From a virus: DNA of 22,811 nucleotides. Shown piece by piece: positions 13,691 to 20,631 of the stretch; position 1 is the stretch's first letter, and every line of letters starts with the position of its first letter. The DNA lies in IMG/VR virus record IMGVR_UViG_3300025853_000713, positions 1 through 22,811 of that record; one strand, given 5' to 3'. The notes below the pieces were generated by a model. It was not told the DNA's origin. It saw nothing but the letters and a program-made list of their open reading frames with translations, and searched no databases. A program made the translations under genes and the position numbers.

Positions 13691-14892
13691 TTGTTGATCG
13701 AAATATAATCAACCCCGATATTATTTACGATGGTAAGACCAAGAATGAACTCATTCGAGACATCGACGGTTGGAAGAGACTACTCGTAGACACGCATAGT
13801 TTGAAAAAGGGCGACATGGTTGCGGTGTCAATCATGAACGTAAGTACGAGACACGTGTCGGCCGTGTTCGCTTGTGCAGAACTAGGATTACGGTTGATCC
13901 TACTTGATTCCCCCGCACACAAAGAATCTTTACCGTACACCAAGATTGCAAGGTTTGGTCCAGCGGACCTAACTATCACCGATGGTATTGGTGAAAAATT
14001 GTACAAGGGGTTGCACGGTGATATGATCCACCACAATTCCAAAAAGGTCGTTCATGAACTTGATATGGAACCAAGTCCGGATCCATACTTCCCTTGGTAC
14101 GCCGAAGAGTCGGATCCCTTTTTAGTATCCAGTACTTCGGGAACGACACAGTACTCTCGCAAGATAGAGTTCACTCATGAAGACTGTATGGTCTTCGCAC
14201 TTCGAAACATTCACATATTCAAGTTCCACCCTAGTTCAGTTTGTTGGCACACCAAGAACATGCACCATGCATCTTCTATGTTGACAGACCTTCTACCCTC
14301 TGTGATGGCCAGTAATCGTCACTGGAGTTACTCTCTGCCAGACAGGAAAGAATGGTTACCACTCACCAAGAATGAGGCCATAACCTTCATAGAGGACCGT
14401 GGCATCAATCGGTGTATCGTACCTAACCGTGACATCCTAGATTGGTTGATAAGAGGACACACCTTCAAAAAACGCTTGACAATTAACATGTCTGGGTTTA
14501 CAATGGATAAAGACTATGGGGACATGTGTGCAATGCATAATCTCAGGTTCATATCCCACTACGGTTCTATAGACACCGCTATCCCCGCACTGGTGAACTA
14601 TGTGGATGAAACCTATGATGAGGATGAGAATTGTCTGGGTGTCCTAGCGGATACGCAATTTATGGTTGGGGTCAATCCCGAACACGCATATGTAATCCAC
14701 CAGAGATGGAAAGAATCCCGTCAACTGGGTGACAGACTCGAATATCGAAATGGGAAGTATTATCATTTGGGTAGAATCGAGAACATCAAACTGCCTGAGG
14801 GCATCGATCTAGAACCCTTTTACCAAGATACCAAGGTAAACATGGACCAACTGAGGGGGTACATGTGGGAAAAATTTTCAAAAATAATTTAA
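13687..14892 (+). CDS. ANL-superfamily AMP-binding enzyme, C-terminally shortened
   Basis: A 401-residue protein with the core motifs of acyl-CoA synthetases and NRPS adenylation domains. These are a Rossmann-like N-terminal segment (GDMVAVSIMN, 42-51), the P-loop SSTSGTT (148-154), a YGSIDTAIP A5-type motif (292-300), GDR (348-350) with a beta-turn, and GRIENIK (362-368) at the hinge. Full members have about 500-550 residues and a mobile C-terminal domain with a catalytic lysine; here only about 33 residues follow the hinge and no A10-type PxxxxGK is seen. It could adenylate a carboxylic acid without making a thioester, or work with a partner. The gene overlaps the GIY-YIG gene by 4 nt and ends just before a promoter. 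Family call is good; substrate is unknown. Confidence 0.75.
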   Translation: MIVDRNIINPDIIYDGKTKNELIRDIDGWKRLLVDTHSLKKGDMVAVSIMNVSTRHVSAVFACAELGLRLILLDSPAHKESLPYTKIARFGPADLTITDGIGEKLYKGLHGDMIHHNSKKVVHELDMEPSPDPYFPWYAEESDPFLVSSTSGTTQYSRKIEFTHEDCMVFALRNIHIFKFHPSSVCWHTKNMHHASSMLTDLLPSVMASNRHWSYSLPDRKEWLPLTKNEAITFIEDRGINRCIVPNRDILDWLIRGHTFKKRLTINMSGFTMDKDYGDMCAMHNLRFISHYGSIDTAIPALVNYVDETYDEDENCLGVLADTQFMVGVNPEHAYVIHQRWKESRQLGDRLEYRNGKYYHLGRIENIKLPEGIDLEPFYQDTKVNMDQLRGYMWEKFSKII

Positions 14893-14900
14893 AAAAACGC

Positions 14901-14929
14901 TTGACTTTTCTTGCCAGACTTGTTAGTAT
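14901..14929 (+). promoter_or_regulatory. Promoter 1 of a shared family (TTGACT...TAGTAT)
   Basis: TTGACT at 14901-14906 and TAGTAT at 14924-14929 with a 17-nt spacer. A run of seven A residues lies just upstream, and the spacer begins TTTCTTGCC, identical to the promoters at 15363 and 19999. It lies in the 80-nt gap after the ANL gene and would drive the two small genes at 14973 and 15110. Confidence 0.65.
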
Positions 14930-14972
14930 AAGAAGTAATTTGGTTGTTTTGAGGAGACTGTGAGGTAATGTG

Positions 14973-15110
14973 ATGGAAGACTTGGTTTACTACTTAGAAG
15001 TTGAGGGAGTACTCCTGCCGGAGTGTTTTGAGTGTGAAGATGATGCGATAGAATACGCAGTCCAGAATGGTCTGGATGAGTACGAAATCGTAGAATGGGA
15101 TGTTGATTGA
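14973..15110 (+). CDS. 45-residue acidic unknown peptide
   Basis: A small gene behind a shared-family promoter, with GAGG 7 nt before the ATG. The product is 45 residues, strongly acidic, with CFEC (Cys18, Cys21) and a final EYEIVEWDVD. It looks like a small alpha/beta phage early protein of the kind that binds host factors, but no family was recognised. The stop overlaps the next ATG by 1 nt (TGATG). That coupling and the promoter are the main evidence that it is real. Confidence 0.5.
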   Translation: MEDLVYYLEVEGVLLPECFECEDDAIEYAVQNGLDEYEIVEWDVD

Positions 15111-15334
15111 TGATTAGAATTGTGATTGGTTTGTTGATGACGTTTGGTGCGGTTGGTACTCAGGACTTCTATGATGAGTGTCTGATGGCCGCAGACTGTG
15201 TGGCTGGTGATCCCCCTAGTATGTGGGTGACTTGTGGTCTCGCCCTAGTTGGCCTCTTTCTGATGTATTGGGGTGTCTGGGACAACCGTGATGACTTCGT
15301 GAATGATGACGATGACCGTCCATATTGGGGGTAA
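15110..15334 (+). CDS. Small two-span membrane protein
   Basis: A 74-residue protein from the ATG at 15110; a TTG at 15107 is less likely. Two hydrophobic stretches are seen: residues 1-16 (MIRIVIGLLMTFGAVG), which could be a signal or first span, and about 38-56 (WVTCGLALVGLFLMYWGVW). A loop with two cysteines (24, 30) lies between, and the C-terminal tail is very acidic (DDFVNDDDDRP). Translationally coupled to the preceding small gene. It is likely an inner-membrane protein of unknown role. Confidence 0.5.
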   Translation: MIRIVIGLLMTFGAVGTQDFYDECLMAADCVAGDPPSMWVTCGLALVGLFLMYWGVWDNRDDFVNDDDDRPYWG

Positions 15335-15342
15335 AAAATATC

Positions 15343-15361
15343 ACTTTTTTTGAAAAAAAGT
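15343..15361 (+). repeat. Perfect A/T inverted repeat upstream of promoter 2
   Basis: ACTTTTTTT and AAAAAAAGT flank a single G, giving a 9+1+9 inverted repeat that ends one base before the -35 box of the promoter at 15363. A shorter version (TTTTTGAAAAA) stands in the same place before the promoter at 19999. It may act as an UP-element/A-tract bend; a terminator role for the upstream genes is also possible. Confidence 0.45.
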
Positions 15362-15362
15362 C

Positions 15363-15391
15363 TTGACTTTTCTTGCCCGATGGGTTATAGT
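15363..15391 (+). promoter_or_regulatory. Promoter 2 of a shared family (TTGACT...TATAGT)
   Basis: TTGACT at 15363-15368 and TATAGT at 15386-15391 with a 17-nt spacer beginning TTTCTTGCC. A run of A residues lies directly upstream. Start of transcription is expected near 15398, about 25 nt before the ATG at 15424. It should drive the small-gene array from 15424 to 16858. Confidence 0.7.
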
Positions 15392-15423
15392 ATACCTGTA
15401 ACGTTGATTGAGAGAGTATTGTT

Positions 15424-15972
15424 ATGAAAGAGTTGATTGCGAAGTTTGAAGAACGTGGATACGAGTTGGCCATGGATTATGGTAACAACGTTGCCAAGTG
15501 TGTCCGTCCCGCCCCCCGTGCTCGTCTTGGTTACAAGATTGAGTTCAACTACCGCTTCGGTAGTGAGGTTCGCATGGTGGAGTACTGTGAGGACTTCCTC
15601 GTCAGTCTTGATCGTGCTGCGAAGTACAAAGAAGAACGCAAGATTGCCCGTGCGAACGCTCGGAAAGAGGCAATCGCCAACGTCAAAGAGGGTGACTTGT
15701 TCGTCGCGTCTTGGGGTTGGGAACAGACTAACGTTGATGCCTATCAGGTTGTTGCGAAGAAGGGTGCGAGTGTTGTCCTTCGTGAGATCGCCCTTCAGAG
15801 TGTTGAAGGTTCTGAGGGTTTCATGAGTGACCGTGTTGTCCCCGTCAAGGATGCCTTCATTGGTAGTGAGTTCAAGAAGCGAATCGCTGGTAAGTACATC
15901 AACATTGATGACGTTCGTATGGCTTGTCCTGCGGAAGAAGGTAAAGATTTTTATAGGAGTTGGTACGCATAA
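15424..15972 (+). CDS. Conserved phage protein with GDxFVxSWGxxQTN domain
   Basis: A 182-residue protein. An N-terminal alpha/beta part and an Arg/Lys/Ala-rich helix (about residues 67-84) lead into a beta domain with GDLFVASWGWEQTNVDAYQV at about 90-109. That is a signature I recall from many phage and some plasmid proteins of unknown function. It is the first gene after a strong promoter with a GAGAG ribosome site, typical of an early gene. The last codons overlap the next ATG by 1 nt. No catalytic motif is seen. Confidence 0.6.
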   Translation: MKELIAKFEERGYELAMDYGNNVAKCVRPAPRARLGYKIEFNYRFGSEVRMVEYCEDFLVSLDRAAKYKEERKIARANARKEAIANVKEGDLFVASWGWEQTNVDAYQVVAKKGASVVLREIALQSVEGSEGFMSDRVVPVKDAFIGSEFKKRIAGKYINIDDVRMACPAEEGKDFYRSWYA

Positions 15973-16241
15973 TGACTGTTATTCCGATTGGTAGTGGTAA
16001 GATTGTGACTGAGAAATATCGTAAGTTCCAAATGTTTCGTGAGTTCCGTAACTATTGTCTGTCTTTCTATGGTTACGATGGGATCTACCCCATCGCTGGA
16101 TTGACTGTTGACTATCTCGAACAGGCTATTGTCAAGTACATTGACCTGTGTCGGGATCCTCAAAACTTCTTTGAGTGGGGTGACGGTGACAGTCTTGACC
16201 GTGAACGTGTTCGTGATTTAATTCTACAGGAGAGTGTGTAA
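15972..16241 (+). CDS. Unknown 89-residue protein of the small-gene array
   Basis: The ATG at 15972 overlaps the previous stop (TAATG) and is chosen over a TTG at 15960. The product is 89 residues, mixed alpha/beta, with a helical start (EKYRKFQMFREFRNYCL) and an acidic C-terminal helix ending DLILQESV. No family, metal-binding pattern or membrane segment is recognised. Its stop overlaps the next ATG by 1 nt. Confidence 0.5.
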   Translation: MTVIPIGSGKIVTEKYRKFQMFREFRNYCLSFYGYDGIYPIAGLTVDYLEQAIVKYIDLCRDPQNFFEWGDGDSLDRERVRDLILQESV

Positions 16242-16447
16242 TGACATATATTGCAAAACCATATCTTGGTCGAGAGAAGGGTCGCAAGGAATTTGCAACC
16301 GCAAAAGAGGCGGTCAAGTACCTTCTCGAAGAAACTGGGTGTGAGGAGTACGGTAACCGTATGACCGCCGAAGATTGGGTGATGATTGAAAAGTTGGTTC
16401 CGCCTGCGGGGGTATACTTCCGCGAGAACAAGGAGTTCGCGGCATGA
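16241..16447 (+). CDS. Unknown 68-residue protein of the small-gene array
   Basis: A 68-residue protein starting inside the preceding stop codon (TAATG). It has an N-terminal basic segment (KPYLGREKGRKEF), a helix (AKEAVKYLLEE) and a second short helix around MTAEDWVMIEKL. It looks like a compact helical domain. No family was recognised. The following gene overlaps its end by 4 nt, so all four genes here are translationally linked. Confidence 0.5.
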   Translation: MTYIAKPYLGREKGRKEFATAKEAVKYLLEETGCEEYGNRMTAEDWVMIEKLVPPAGVYFRENKEFAA

Positions 16448-16659
16448 GTTTAGTGTACTGCGATTTCATCGCAGACTTCATTAAGAAGACTCTTCCCTCT
16501 GCAAAGATGTATGGGGAAGACTTCACTAGTGATGTGGGTCCAGTCAAGTTGGATCTGAATGTCGATGGGGTTTTCTTGTCCACCAAGAAGACTCTGGATC
16601 TTGTAGATAATAACGGTACTAAGTATCGTATAACCGTTGAGGAAATGCCTGATGAGTAA
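16444..16659 (+). CDS. Unknown 71-residue protein of the small-gene array
   Basis: A 71-residue protein with an N-terminal helix (YCDFIADFIKKTL) followed by four probable beta strands (VKLDLNVDGVFLSTK, then TKYRITVEEM). This suggests a small alpha plus beta fold. The ATG overlaps the previous stop by 4 nt, and the next gene's ATG lies 8 nt before its stop. No recognisable function. Confidence 0.5.
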   Translation: MSLVYCDFIADFIKKTLPSAKMYGEDFTSDVGPVKLDLNVDGVFLSTKKTLDLVDNNGTKYRITVEEMPDE

Positions 16660-16858
16660 GATGGGTCAATTTGTTTTTGAAGTTCAAGAGATCGTGTGCG
16701 ATAACTACAACGAACCTTTCTCTGTTGTTGAGGAAAAGATCCGGACTCGTTTCGGGCCTGTAGCGGAATACGCTGTTCAAACCGCTCGTCAAGAGTACGA
16801 TCAAATTTTTTCAGATTTTGAAGAATTTGAACAATATCTTGCATCTGGGGAACGGTAA
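16652..16858 (+). CDS. Unknown 68-residue acidic protein of the small-gene array
   Basis: The ATG at 16652 overlaps the preceding gene by 8 nt (ATGAGTAA); a second ATG at 16661 would lose three residues. The 68-residue product is helical and acidic at the C terminus (FSDFEEFEQYL), with a central KIRTRFGPVAEYAVQTARQ helix. It is the last member of the coupled array after the promoter at 15363. Function is unknown. Confidence 0.5.
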   Translation: MSKMGQFVFEVQEIVCDNYNEPFSVVEEKIRTRFGPVAEYAVQTARQEYDQIFSDFEEFEQYLASGER

Positions 16859-16887
16859 AACCCTATATACTATAACAGGTGAATTAT

Positions 16888-17328
16888 ATGGCATACGTAG
16901 GTGAAACCAAACAAGTCTATGAAATTTTCGAGGAAATCGAAAATGCAAAAAACAAAGCAGAGCGGATGACAGTACTCAAGAAGTACTCTGACGTACCCGC
17001 ATTGAAGGATGTCCTTCGAGGAACCTTCGACAAATCTTTGGTCTTCCTTCTTCCCGAAGGCAAACCGCCCTATACTCCAAACATTCCGGAGTCAGTCCCA
17101 TCTTCCTTACTCAAAGCCCATAAAAACTTTGGATACTTTGTAAAGGGTGGGCCTGGTACAGAATTACCCGCATTCAGACGGGAGAAGATGTTTATCGACA
17201 TGCTCGAATCAATTCATCCGGCTGATGCAGAAATCGTCTTGAACATGGTTGCGAAAAAACAACCAGTGAAGGGCGTAACCCTTAAACTAGTACAGGAGGC
17301 ATTTCCAAACTTAATTCAATCTTCTTAA
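16888..17328 (+). CDS. DUF6433 family T4-like phage protein
   Basis: A 146-residue protein from the ATG at 16888; a GTG at 16879 would add three residues. The features match the DUF6433 family of T4-like marine phages: an N-terminal helix with NAKNKAERMTVLKKYSD, the central FDKSLVFLLPEGKPPY (about residues 48-63), and the C-terminal FIDMLESIHPADAEIVLNMV (about 105-124), KGVTLKLVQEAFP (about 129-141). It is conserved across marine T4-like phages but has no proven role. The 29-nt gap upstream holds CCCTATATACTATAAC, a possible but unconvincing promoter. Confidence 0.75.
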   Translation: MAYVGETKQVYEIFEEIENAKNKAERMTVLKKYSDVPALKDVLRGTFDKSLVFLLPEGKPPYTPNIPESVPSSLLKAHKNFGYFVKGGPGTELPAFRREKMFIDMLESIHPADAEIVLNMVAKKQPVKGVTLKLVQEAFPNLIQSS

Positions 17329-17351
17329 CTCACCAACAAAAAAGGAGTGTT

Positions 17352-17525
17352 ATGACAGCAACTCAGATAGAACGATTAAAAAGAGACAGTCGAGAACTAG
17401 ATAATTATATTGCGAGTCTCAATAAAAAGGGAAAAACTCAGAAGGCGCACAAACTGATGGCCAAACGGGAGTTTCTCAATCAGACTATTTTAGAAGTCGA
17501 ACCTAAATTCACTCAAGTACAATAA
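17352..17525 (+). CDS. 57-residue helical phage protein
   Basis: A small gene behind a strong ribosome site (AAAGGAG, 5 nt before the ATG). The 57-residue basic protein is almost wholly helical (IERLKRDSRELDNYIASL, then KAHKLMAKREFLNQTILEV), probably a short coiled-coil or helical hairpin. A similar short protein is found beside DUF6433 and phoH genes in marine T4-like phages, by recall. Function is unknown. Confidence 0.6.
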   Translation: MTATQIERLKRDSRELDNYIASLNKKGKTQKAHKLMAKREFLNQTILEVEPKFTQVQ

Positions 17526-17593
17526 GGAAGGTGATCCTATCTCTTCATCGAAAGATGTCGTAGTGAGGTTTGATATTAAGTGTGAAGTAAACC

Positions 17594-17830
17594 ATGCCAA
17601 CTTATACGTTTAAAAATTTGGAAACCGGAGAGATTTTGGAGGAGTCTCTCCGAATGTCCGAATACGATCAATTTAAGATCGACAATCCCCATCTAGAAAG
17701 AGTTTACAATTCAGTGCCAGGCCTGATATCTGGACGAATCAGTCCTATGCGTAAGGCGGGTAAGGAATGGGAAAATCATCTAGAGAGGATTAAGAAAGGT
17801 TCTGGAAAAGGAAATACCATCAATACATGA
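17594..17830 (+). CDS. FmdB-like small phage protein without zinc cysteines
   Basis: A 78-residue protein. It opens MPTYTFKNLETGEILEES, the start of FmdB-type zinc-ribbon proteins, and contains NPHLERVYNSVPGLISG (about residues 31-47) and a basic tail with ERIKKGSGKGNTINT. The family's CxxC pairs are missing, as in the T4-like phage version. It overlaps phoH by 4 nt, an arrangement I recall from other marine T4-like phages. Its job is unknown; regulation is only suggested by the family name. Confidence 0.65.
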   Translation: MPTYTFKNLETGEILEESLRMSEYDQFKIDNPHLERVYNSVPGLISGRISPMRKAGKEWENHLERIKKGSGKGNTINT

Positions 17831-18531
17831 AACCCAAAGTCAATACGCTTCCGCAGAAGTTACGCATTGATGATCTAAGAACCTTCGAACCAATCACAGC
17901 CTCTCAAGAAAAAGTTTATGCGGCCTGGGATAACGGTGATCATATCGTAATGTCCGGATCTGCCGGCACAGGTAAAACCTTCAGTGCGTTATATCTTGGA
18001 CTAGAAGAAGTTCTGGATAAAGGTAAGATGCCTGACAAGATCATACTTGTTCGATCCATAGTACCTACACGAGAGATCGGTTTTCTGCCAGGCACCTTAG
18101 AAGAAAAGATCGATGCATACACGGGTCCATACCGTGCACTGTGTTATGAACTCTTCGATGACAAAGAGGCCTATGACAAACTGATCAAAGAGGGTGTGAT
18201 TGAGTTCGTCTCAACATCATTCATTCGAGGGTTCACGTTTGACGATGCCGTGATCATAATCGATGAGATGCAGAACTGTACATTTCACGAGTTGGACTCT
18301 ATAATTACACGAGTGGGTCACAACTGCCGAATCATCTTTTGTGGGGACTACAGACAGACAGACTTCACCAAAGAAACCGACAAAAAAGGACTGTTAAAGT
18401 TCCTTGATGTTATAGATAATATGACTAAGTTCACTAACGTAGAGTTCACTTGGTCTGACATTGTGAGGTCAGACTTCGTAAGGGATTACATTATGACCAA
18501 GGAAATGTTGGGATACAACAGAGAGGAATAA
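17827..18531 (+). CDS. phoH: PhoH-like P-loop ATPase
   Basis: A 234-residue PhoH-family protein. Walker A is GSAGTGKT (44-51) and Walker B is VIIIDEMQN (142-150). VRSIVPTREIGFLPG (75-89) and IFCGDYRQTDF (motif III/sensor region) are further family marks. PhoH proteins are ATPases with a superfamily 1 helicase-like core, often linked to RNA metabolism. The gene is widespread in marine phages and used as a diversity marker, but its role in infection is not settled. It is coupled to the upstream FmdB-like gene and followed 4 nt later by the lysin. Family call is firm. Confidence 0.92.
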   Translation: MKPKVNTLPQKLRIDDLRTFEPITASQEKVYAAWDNGDHIVMSGSAGTGKTFSALYLGLEEVLDKGKMPDKIILVRSIVPTREIGFLPGTLEEKIDAYTGPYRALCYELFDDKEAYDKLIKEGVIEFVSTSFIRGFTFDDAVIIIDEMQNCTFHELDSIITRVGHNCRIIFCGDYRQTDFTKETDKKGLLKFLDVIDNMTKFTNVEFTWSDIVRSDFVRDYIMTKEMLGYNREE

Positions 18532-18535
18532 GGAA

Positions 18536-19036
18536 ATGCAACTTAGCGCGAACTTTGTATTGGCGGAATTCACAAAATCAGCCACTGCAACAAAAAAAGG
18601 GATTGACAACACCCCTCAAGACGAACACCTTGAAAACCTAAAATACGTTGTCCAGAATATCTGTCAACCAGTGCGTGAGGCATTTGGTAGACCAGTACGT
18701 ATCAACAGTGGATATAGATCCCCCGCACTGAACAAAGCGGTTGGTGGTTCTAAAACATCACAACACTGTAACGGACAAGCCGTTGACTTTGAGATCAACG
18801 GTGTTGCCAATCTTGCACTCGCAGATTGGATCAGTGAGAATTTGACTTTCGATCAACTCATCCTAGAATTCTATAACCCTGATGAGGGTGAGAACTCTGG
18901 TTGGGTTCACGCTTCGGTCAGATCGGATGGTCAAAATAGAGGTCAAAAACTTATTGCGTTCAAGGACGGGAGACGTACCCGTTACGAGGTGGTAGATGAT
19001 TTTGACCCTGACAATAACTACGACAAGTATCTCTGA
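18536..19036 (+). CDS. M15-family peptidoglycan peptidase (endolysin-type)
   Basis: A 166-residue protein of the peptidase M15A fold. SQHCNGQAVD (75-84) supplies zinc ligands His77 and Asp84, WVH (123-125) supplies the third ligand His125, and Glu111 in LILEF is a likely catalytic base. INSGYRSPALNKAVGG (57-71) is the usual substrate-side loop. Enzymes of this group cut D-Ala-containing or L-Ala-D-Glu cross-bridges of peptidoglycan. There is no signal peptide or transmembrane span, so release would need a holin. A ribosome site (AAGGA) precedes it. Lysis role is likely; exact bond specificity is unknown. Confidence 0.85.
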   Translation: MQLSANFVLAEFTKSATATKKGIDNTPQDEHLENLKYVVQNICQPVREAFGRPVRINSGYRSPALNKAVGGSKTSQHCNGQAVDFEINGVANLALADWISENLTFDQLILEFYNPDEGENSGWVHASVRSDGQNRGQKLIAFKDGRRTRYEVVDDFDPDNNYDKYL

Positions 19037-19053
19037 TATATAAAGGGGTGAAC

Positions 19054-19203
19054 ATGGCGAAGTTCAGTCGGCATGACACTAGAAACAAAAAACGTAACAG
19101 ACATAAGAATCTAACCAAGAGTGGATTCGTGGGAAAGATGCATCATGACTTCAGGCGAAAACCCAAATACAAATCTGATATTTCAGTATCTAGTTATAAA
19201 TGA
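19054..19203 (+). CDS. 49-residue very basic protein
   Basis: A short gene with a good ribosome site (AAAGGGGTG) and ATG at 19054. The product is rich in Arg, Lys and His, for example RHDTRNKKRNRHKNL (residues 6-20) and HDFRRKPKYK (31-40), so it probably contacts nucleic acid or membrane phosphates. Upstream, TATATAAAGG is a weak match to a late promoter. Its last 59 nt lie out of frame under the start of the glycosyltransferase gene, which is unusual in this otherwise tidy layout. Family not named. Confidence 0.5.
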   Translation: MAKFSRHDTRNKKRNRHKNLTKSGFVGKMHHDFRRKPKYKSDISVSSYK

Positions 19204-20002
19204 TGACCTAGACGAAAAACGGGGAGATATCCAAGGTAGATCACGATCACAACTGTATCGTGAGATGGCAGATATCTCCCGCGAGTCATTTGAGATTTAC
19301 GCCAAAACTGTTGGCGCTGATTACCTTTACTCTGATGAAGCGGTGTTCACCAAAGAAGAATATGTACGGGACACTACCGTGTGTCTGTTCGAGTGTCTTC
19401 GAGTAATCTACGATGAGTCGTTCGACAAGTATGACAAGGTTCTCTTTGTCGATACTGACATTGTAGCGAACACCGAACGAAACATCTTCGAAGAGGCTGA
19501 TGGTGAAGTCTCTGGTGTACTAGAGTCTGATATTCGAACTGCTAACGGTGGTGGATATAATGCATGGGACCACAAGGAATCTACTCTTCGAGATTACGTA
19601 GAGAAGTATGAGTGGCATGACGTACCCATAGTACCCGCCTTCGGAGTAATCCCTTCCAAACTAACAATCATGAATACCGGAGTAGTTGTCTGGACACGCG
19701 AGGCGCGTATACGTGCGCGAGAGGTCTTTGACGATTGGAAGTGGTGGTTCTTTGAGGGTCCGGTTAAACACATGTCAATCATGAATGATCAACCTTATAT
19801 CTCAGGCCAACTGGTGAAACACGATTTCGATATCGGTTGTATGGATCAGTTCTGGAACGACACACCAACACACTACTCCGATCCTTGGGGTGAGGAAGCC
19901 ATGTCTGCTGGGTTTCTTCACTACACTGGTGGCGAGAATAAGATCGTCATGGTGGACGGTTACAGGGAAAAAAAGTTTCCTATTTTTGAAAAAAGTTCTT
20001 GA
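19145..20002 (+). CDS. GT-A fold glycosyltransferase (GT8-like)
   Basis: A 285-residue protein from the ATG at 19145; a GTG at 19121 would add eight residues. VLFVDTDIVA (99-108) carries the DxD motif (Asp103, Asp105) that binds metal and nucleotide-sugar. MNTGVVVW (176-183) and LHYTGG (258-263) are typical of GT8-like and related GT-A enzymes. It should transfer a sugar from an NDP-sugar to an unknown acceptor, in the cytoplasm since no signal or span is seen. Its stop codon overlaps the -35 box of the next promoter. With the carbamoyltransferase downstream it may decorate a glycan, base or surface structure. Confidence 0.75.
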   Translation: MTSGENPNTNLIFQYLVINDDLDEKRGDIQGRSRSQLYREMADISRESFEIYAKTVGADYLYSDEAVFTKEEYVRDTTVCLFECLRVIYDESFDKYDKVLFVDTDIVANTERNIFEEADGEVSGVLESDIRTANGGGYNAWDHKESTLRDYVEKYEWHDVPIVPAFGVIPSKLTIMNTGVVVWTREARIRAREVFDDWKWWFFEGPVKHMSIMNDQPYISGQLVKHDFDIGCMDQFWNDTPTHYSDPWGEEAMSAGFLHYTGGENKIVMVDGYREKKFPIFEKSS

Positions 20003-20027
20003 CATTTCTTGCCTGATCAGTTATAGT
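19999..20027 (+). promoter_or_regulatory. Promoter 3 of a shared family (TTGACA...TATAGT)
   Basis: TTGACA at 19999-20004 and TATAGT at 20022-20027 with a 17-nt spacer beginning TTTCTTGCC, as at 14901 and 15363. TTTTTGAAAAA and further A residues lie just upstream. Start of transcription is expected near 20034, with GGAA as ribosome site before the ATG at 20050. The -35 overlaps the stop codon of the glycosyltransferase. Confidence 0.72.
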
Positions 20028-20049
20028 GTAACTGAATTAAGGAACTGTT

Positions 20050-20631
20050 ATGAAAACAGATTATGAAAAAGTGATTCTGACTGATGTTGATGGAGTACTC
20101 CTTAACTGGGGTTACGCCTTCGATATCTGGATGAATCAACATGGTTATGAAATGAAAAATCGGGATGTCTATGACATCGCTCAGTGTTACGGTATCTCTA
20201 AAACTAAGGGTAAGGAACTGGTAAAACACTTCAATGAGAGTGCGGCGATTGGTTTCATTCCCCCTCTCAGGGACGCAATCCACTACGTGAGAAAGTTACA
20301 CGAAGAACACGGATATGTGTTTCACGCAATTACCAGTCTGAGTCTTGATCCCCACGCTGCAAAGTTGCGGGAGATGAATCTCGCAAAGTTGTTTGGTGAG
20401 ACTGCGTTTGAAAAGGTTGTCTGCCTCGATACTGGTGCGGACAAAGACGAAGAACTTGTGAAGTACAAGGATACTGGTTTCGTCTGGATTGAAGACAAAA
20501 TCGAGAATGCCCATGTAGGAGATAAATTCGGTCTAGATAGTATCGTCATGGAACATGGTTACAATATGAACGACTACACGTTTCCTCTGATGAAAAACTG
20601 GAAAGAGGTATATGAATACCTAGAGGGTTGA
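20050..20631 (+). CDS. HAD-superfamily phosphatase
   Basis: A 193-residue HAD protein. DVDGVLLNW (12-20) gives the nucleophile Asp12 and acid/base Asp14, ITSLS (94-98) is motif II, and WIEDKIENA (146-154) is motif IV with Glu148/Asp149. It resembles the small nucleotidase or sugar-phosphatase-like HAD proteins of marine phages. The substrate is uncertain: 5'(3')-deoxyribonucleotides would suit phage metabolism, sugar phosphates would suit the neighbours. It is the first gene after the promoter at 19999 and is followed directly by the carbamoyltransferase. Confidence 0.75.
   Translation: MKTDYEKVILTDVDGVLLNWGYAFDIWMNQHGYEMKNRDVYDIAQCYGISKTKGKELVKHFNESAAIGFIPPLRDAIHYVRKLHEEHGYVFHAITSLSLDPHAAKLREMNLAKLFGETAFEKVVCLDTGADKDEELVKYKDTGFVWIEDKIENAHVGDKFGLDSIVMEHGYNMNDYTFPLMKNWKEVYEYLEG

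Noticed and set aside
14461-14500. TTGACAATTAACATGT inside the ANL gene, resembling a -35 box
   Set aside because: No acceptable -10 at the right distance, and it lacks the shared TTTCTTGCC spacer block.
16314-16844. 176-residue open frame on the - strand across the small-gene array
   Set aside because: It spans three coupled + strand genes with good starts, and its translation shows no recognisable pattern; judged a shadow frame.
16861-16880. CCCTATATACTATAACAGG upstream of the DUF6433 gene as a promoter
   Set aside because: The nearest -35-like TTGCAT is 19-21 nt away and poor, and the late-promoter core is matched only in part.
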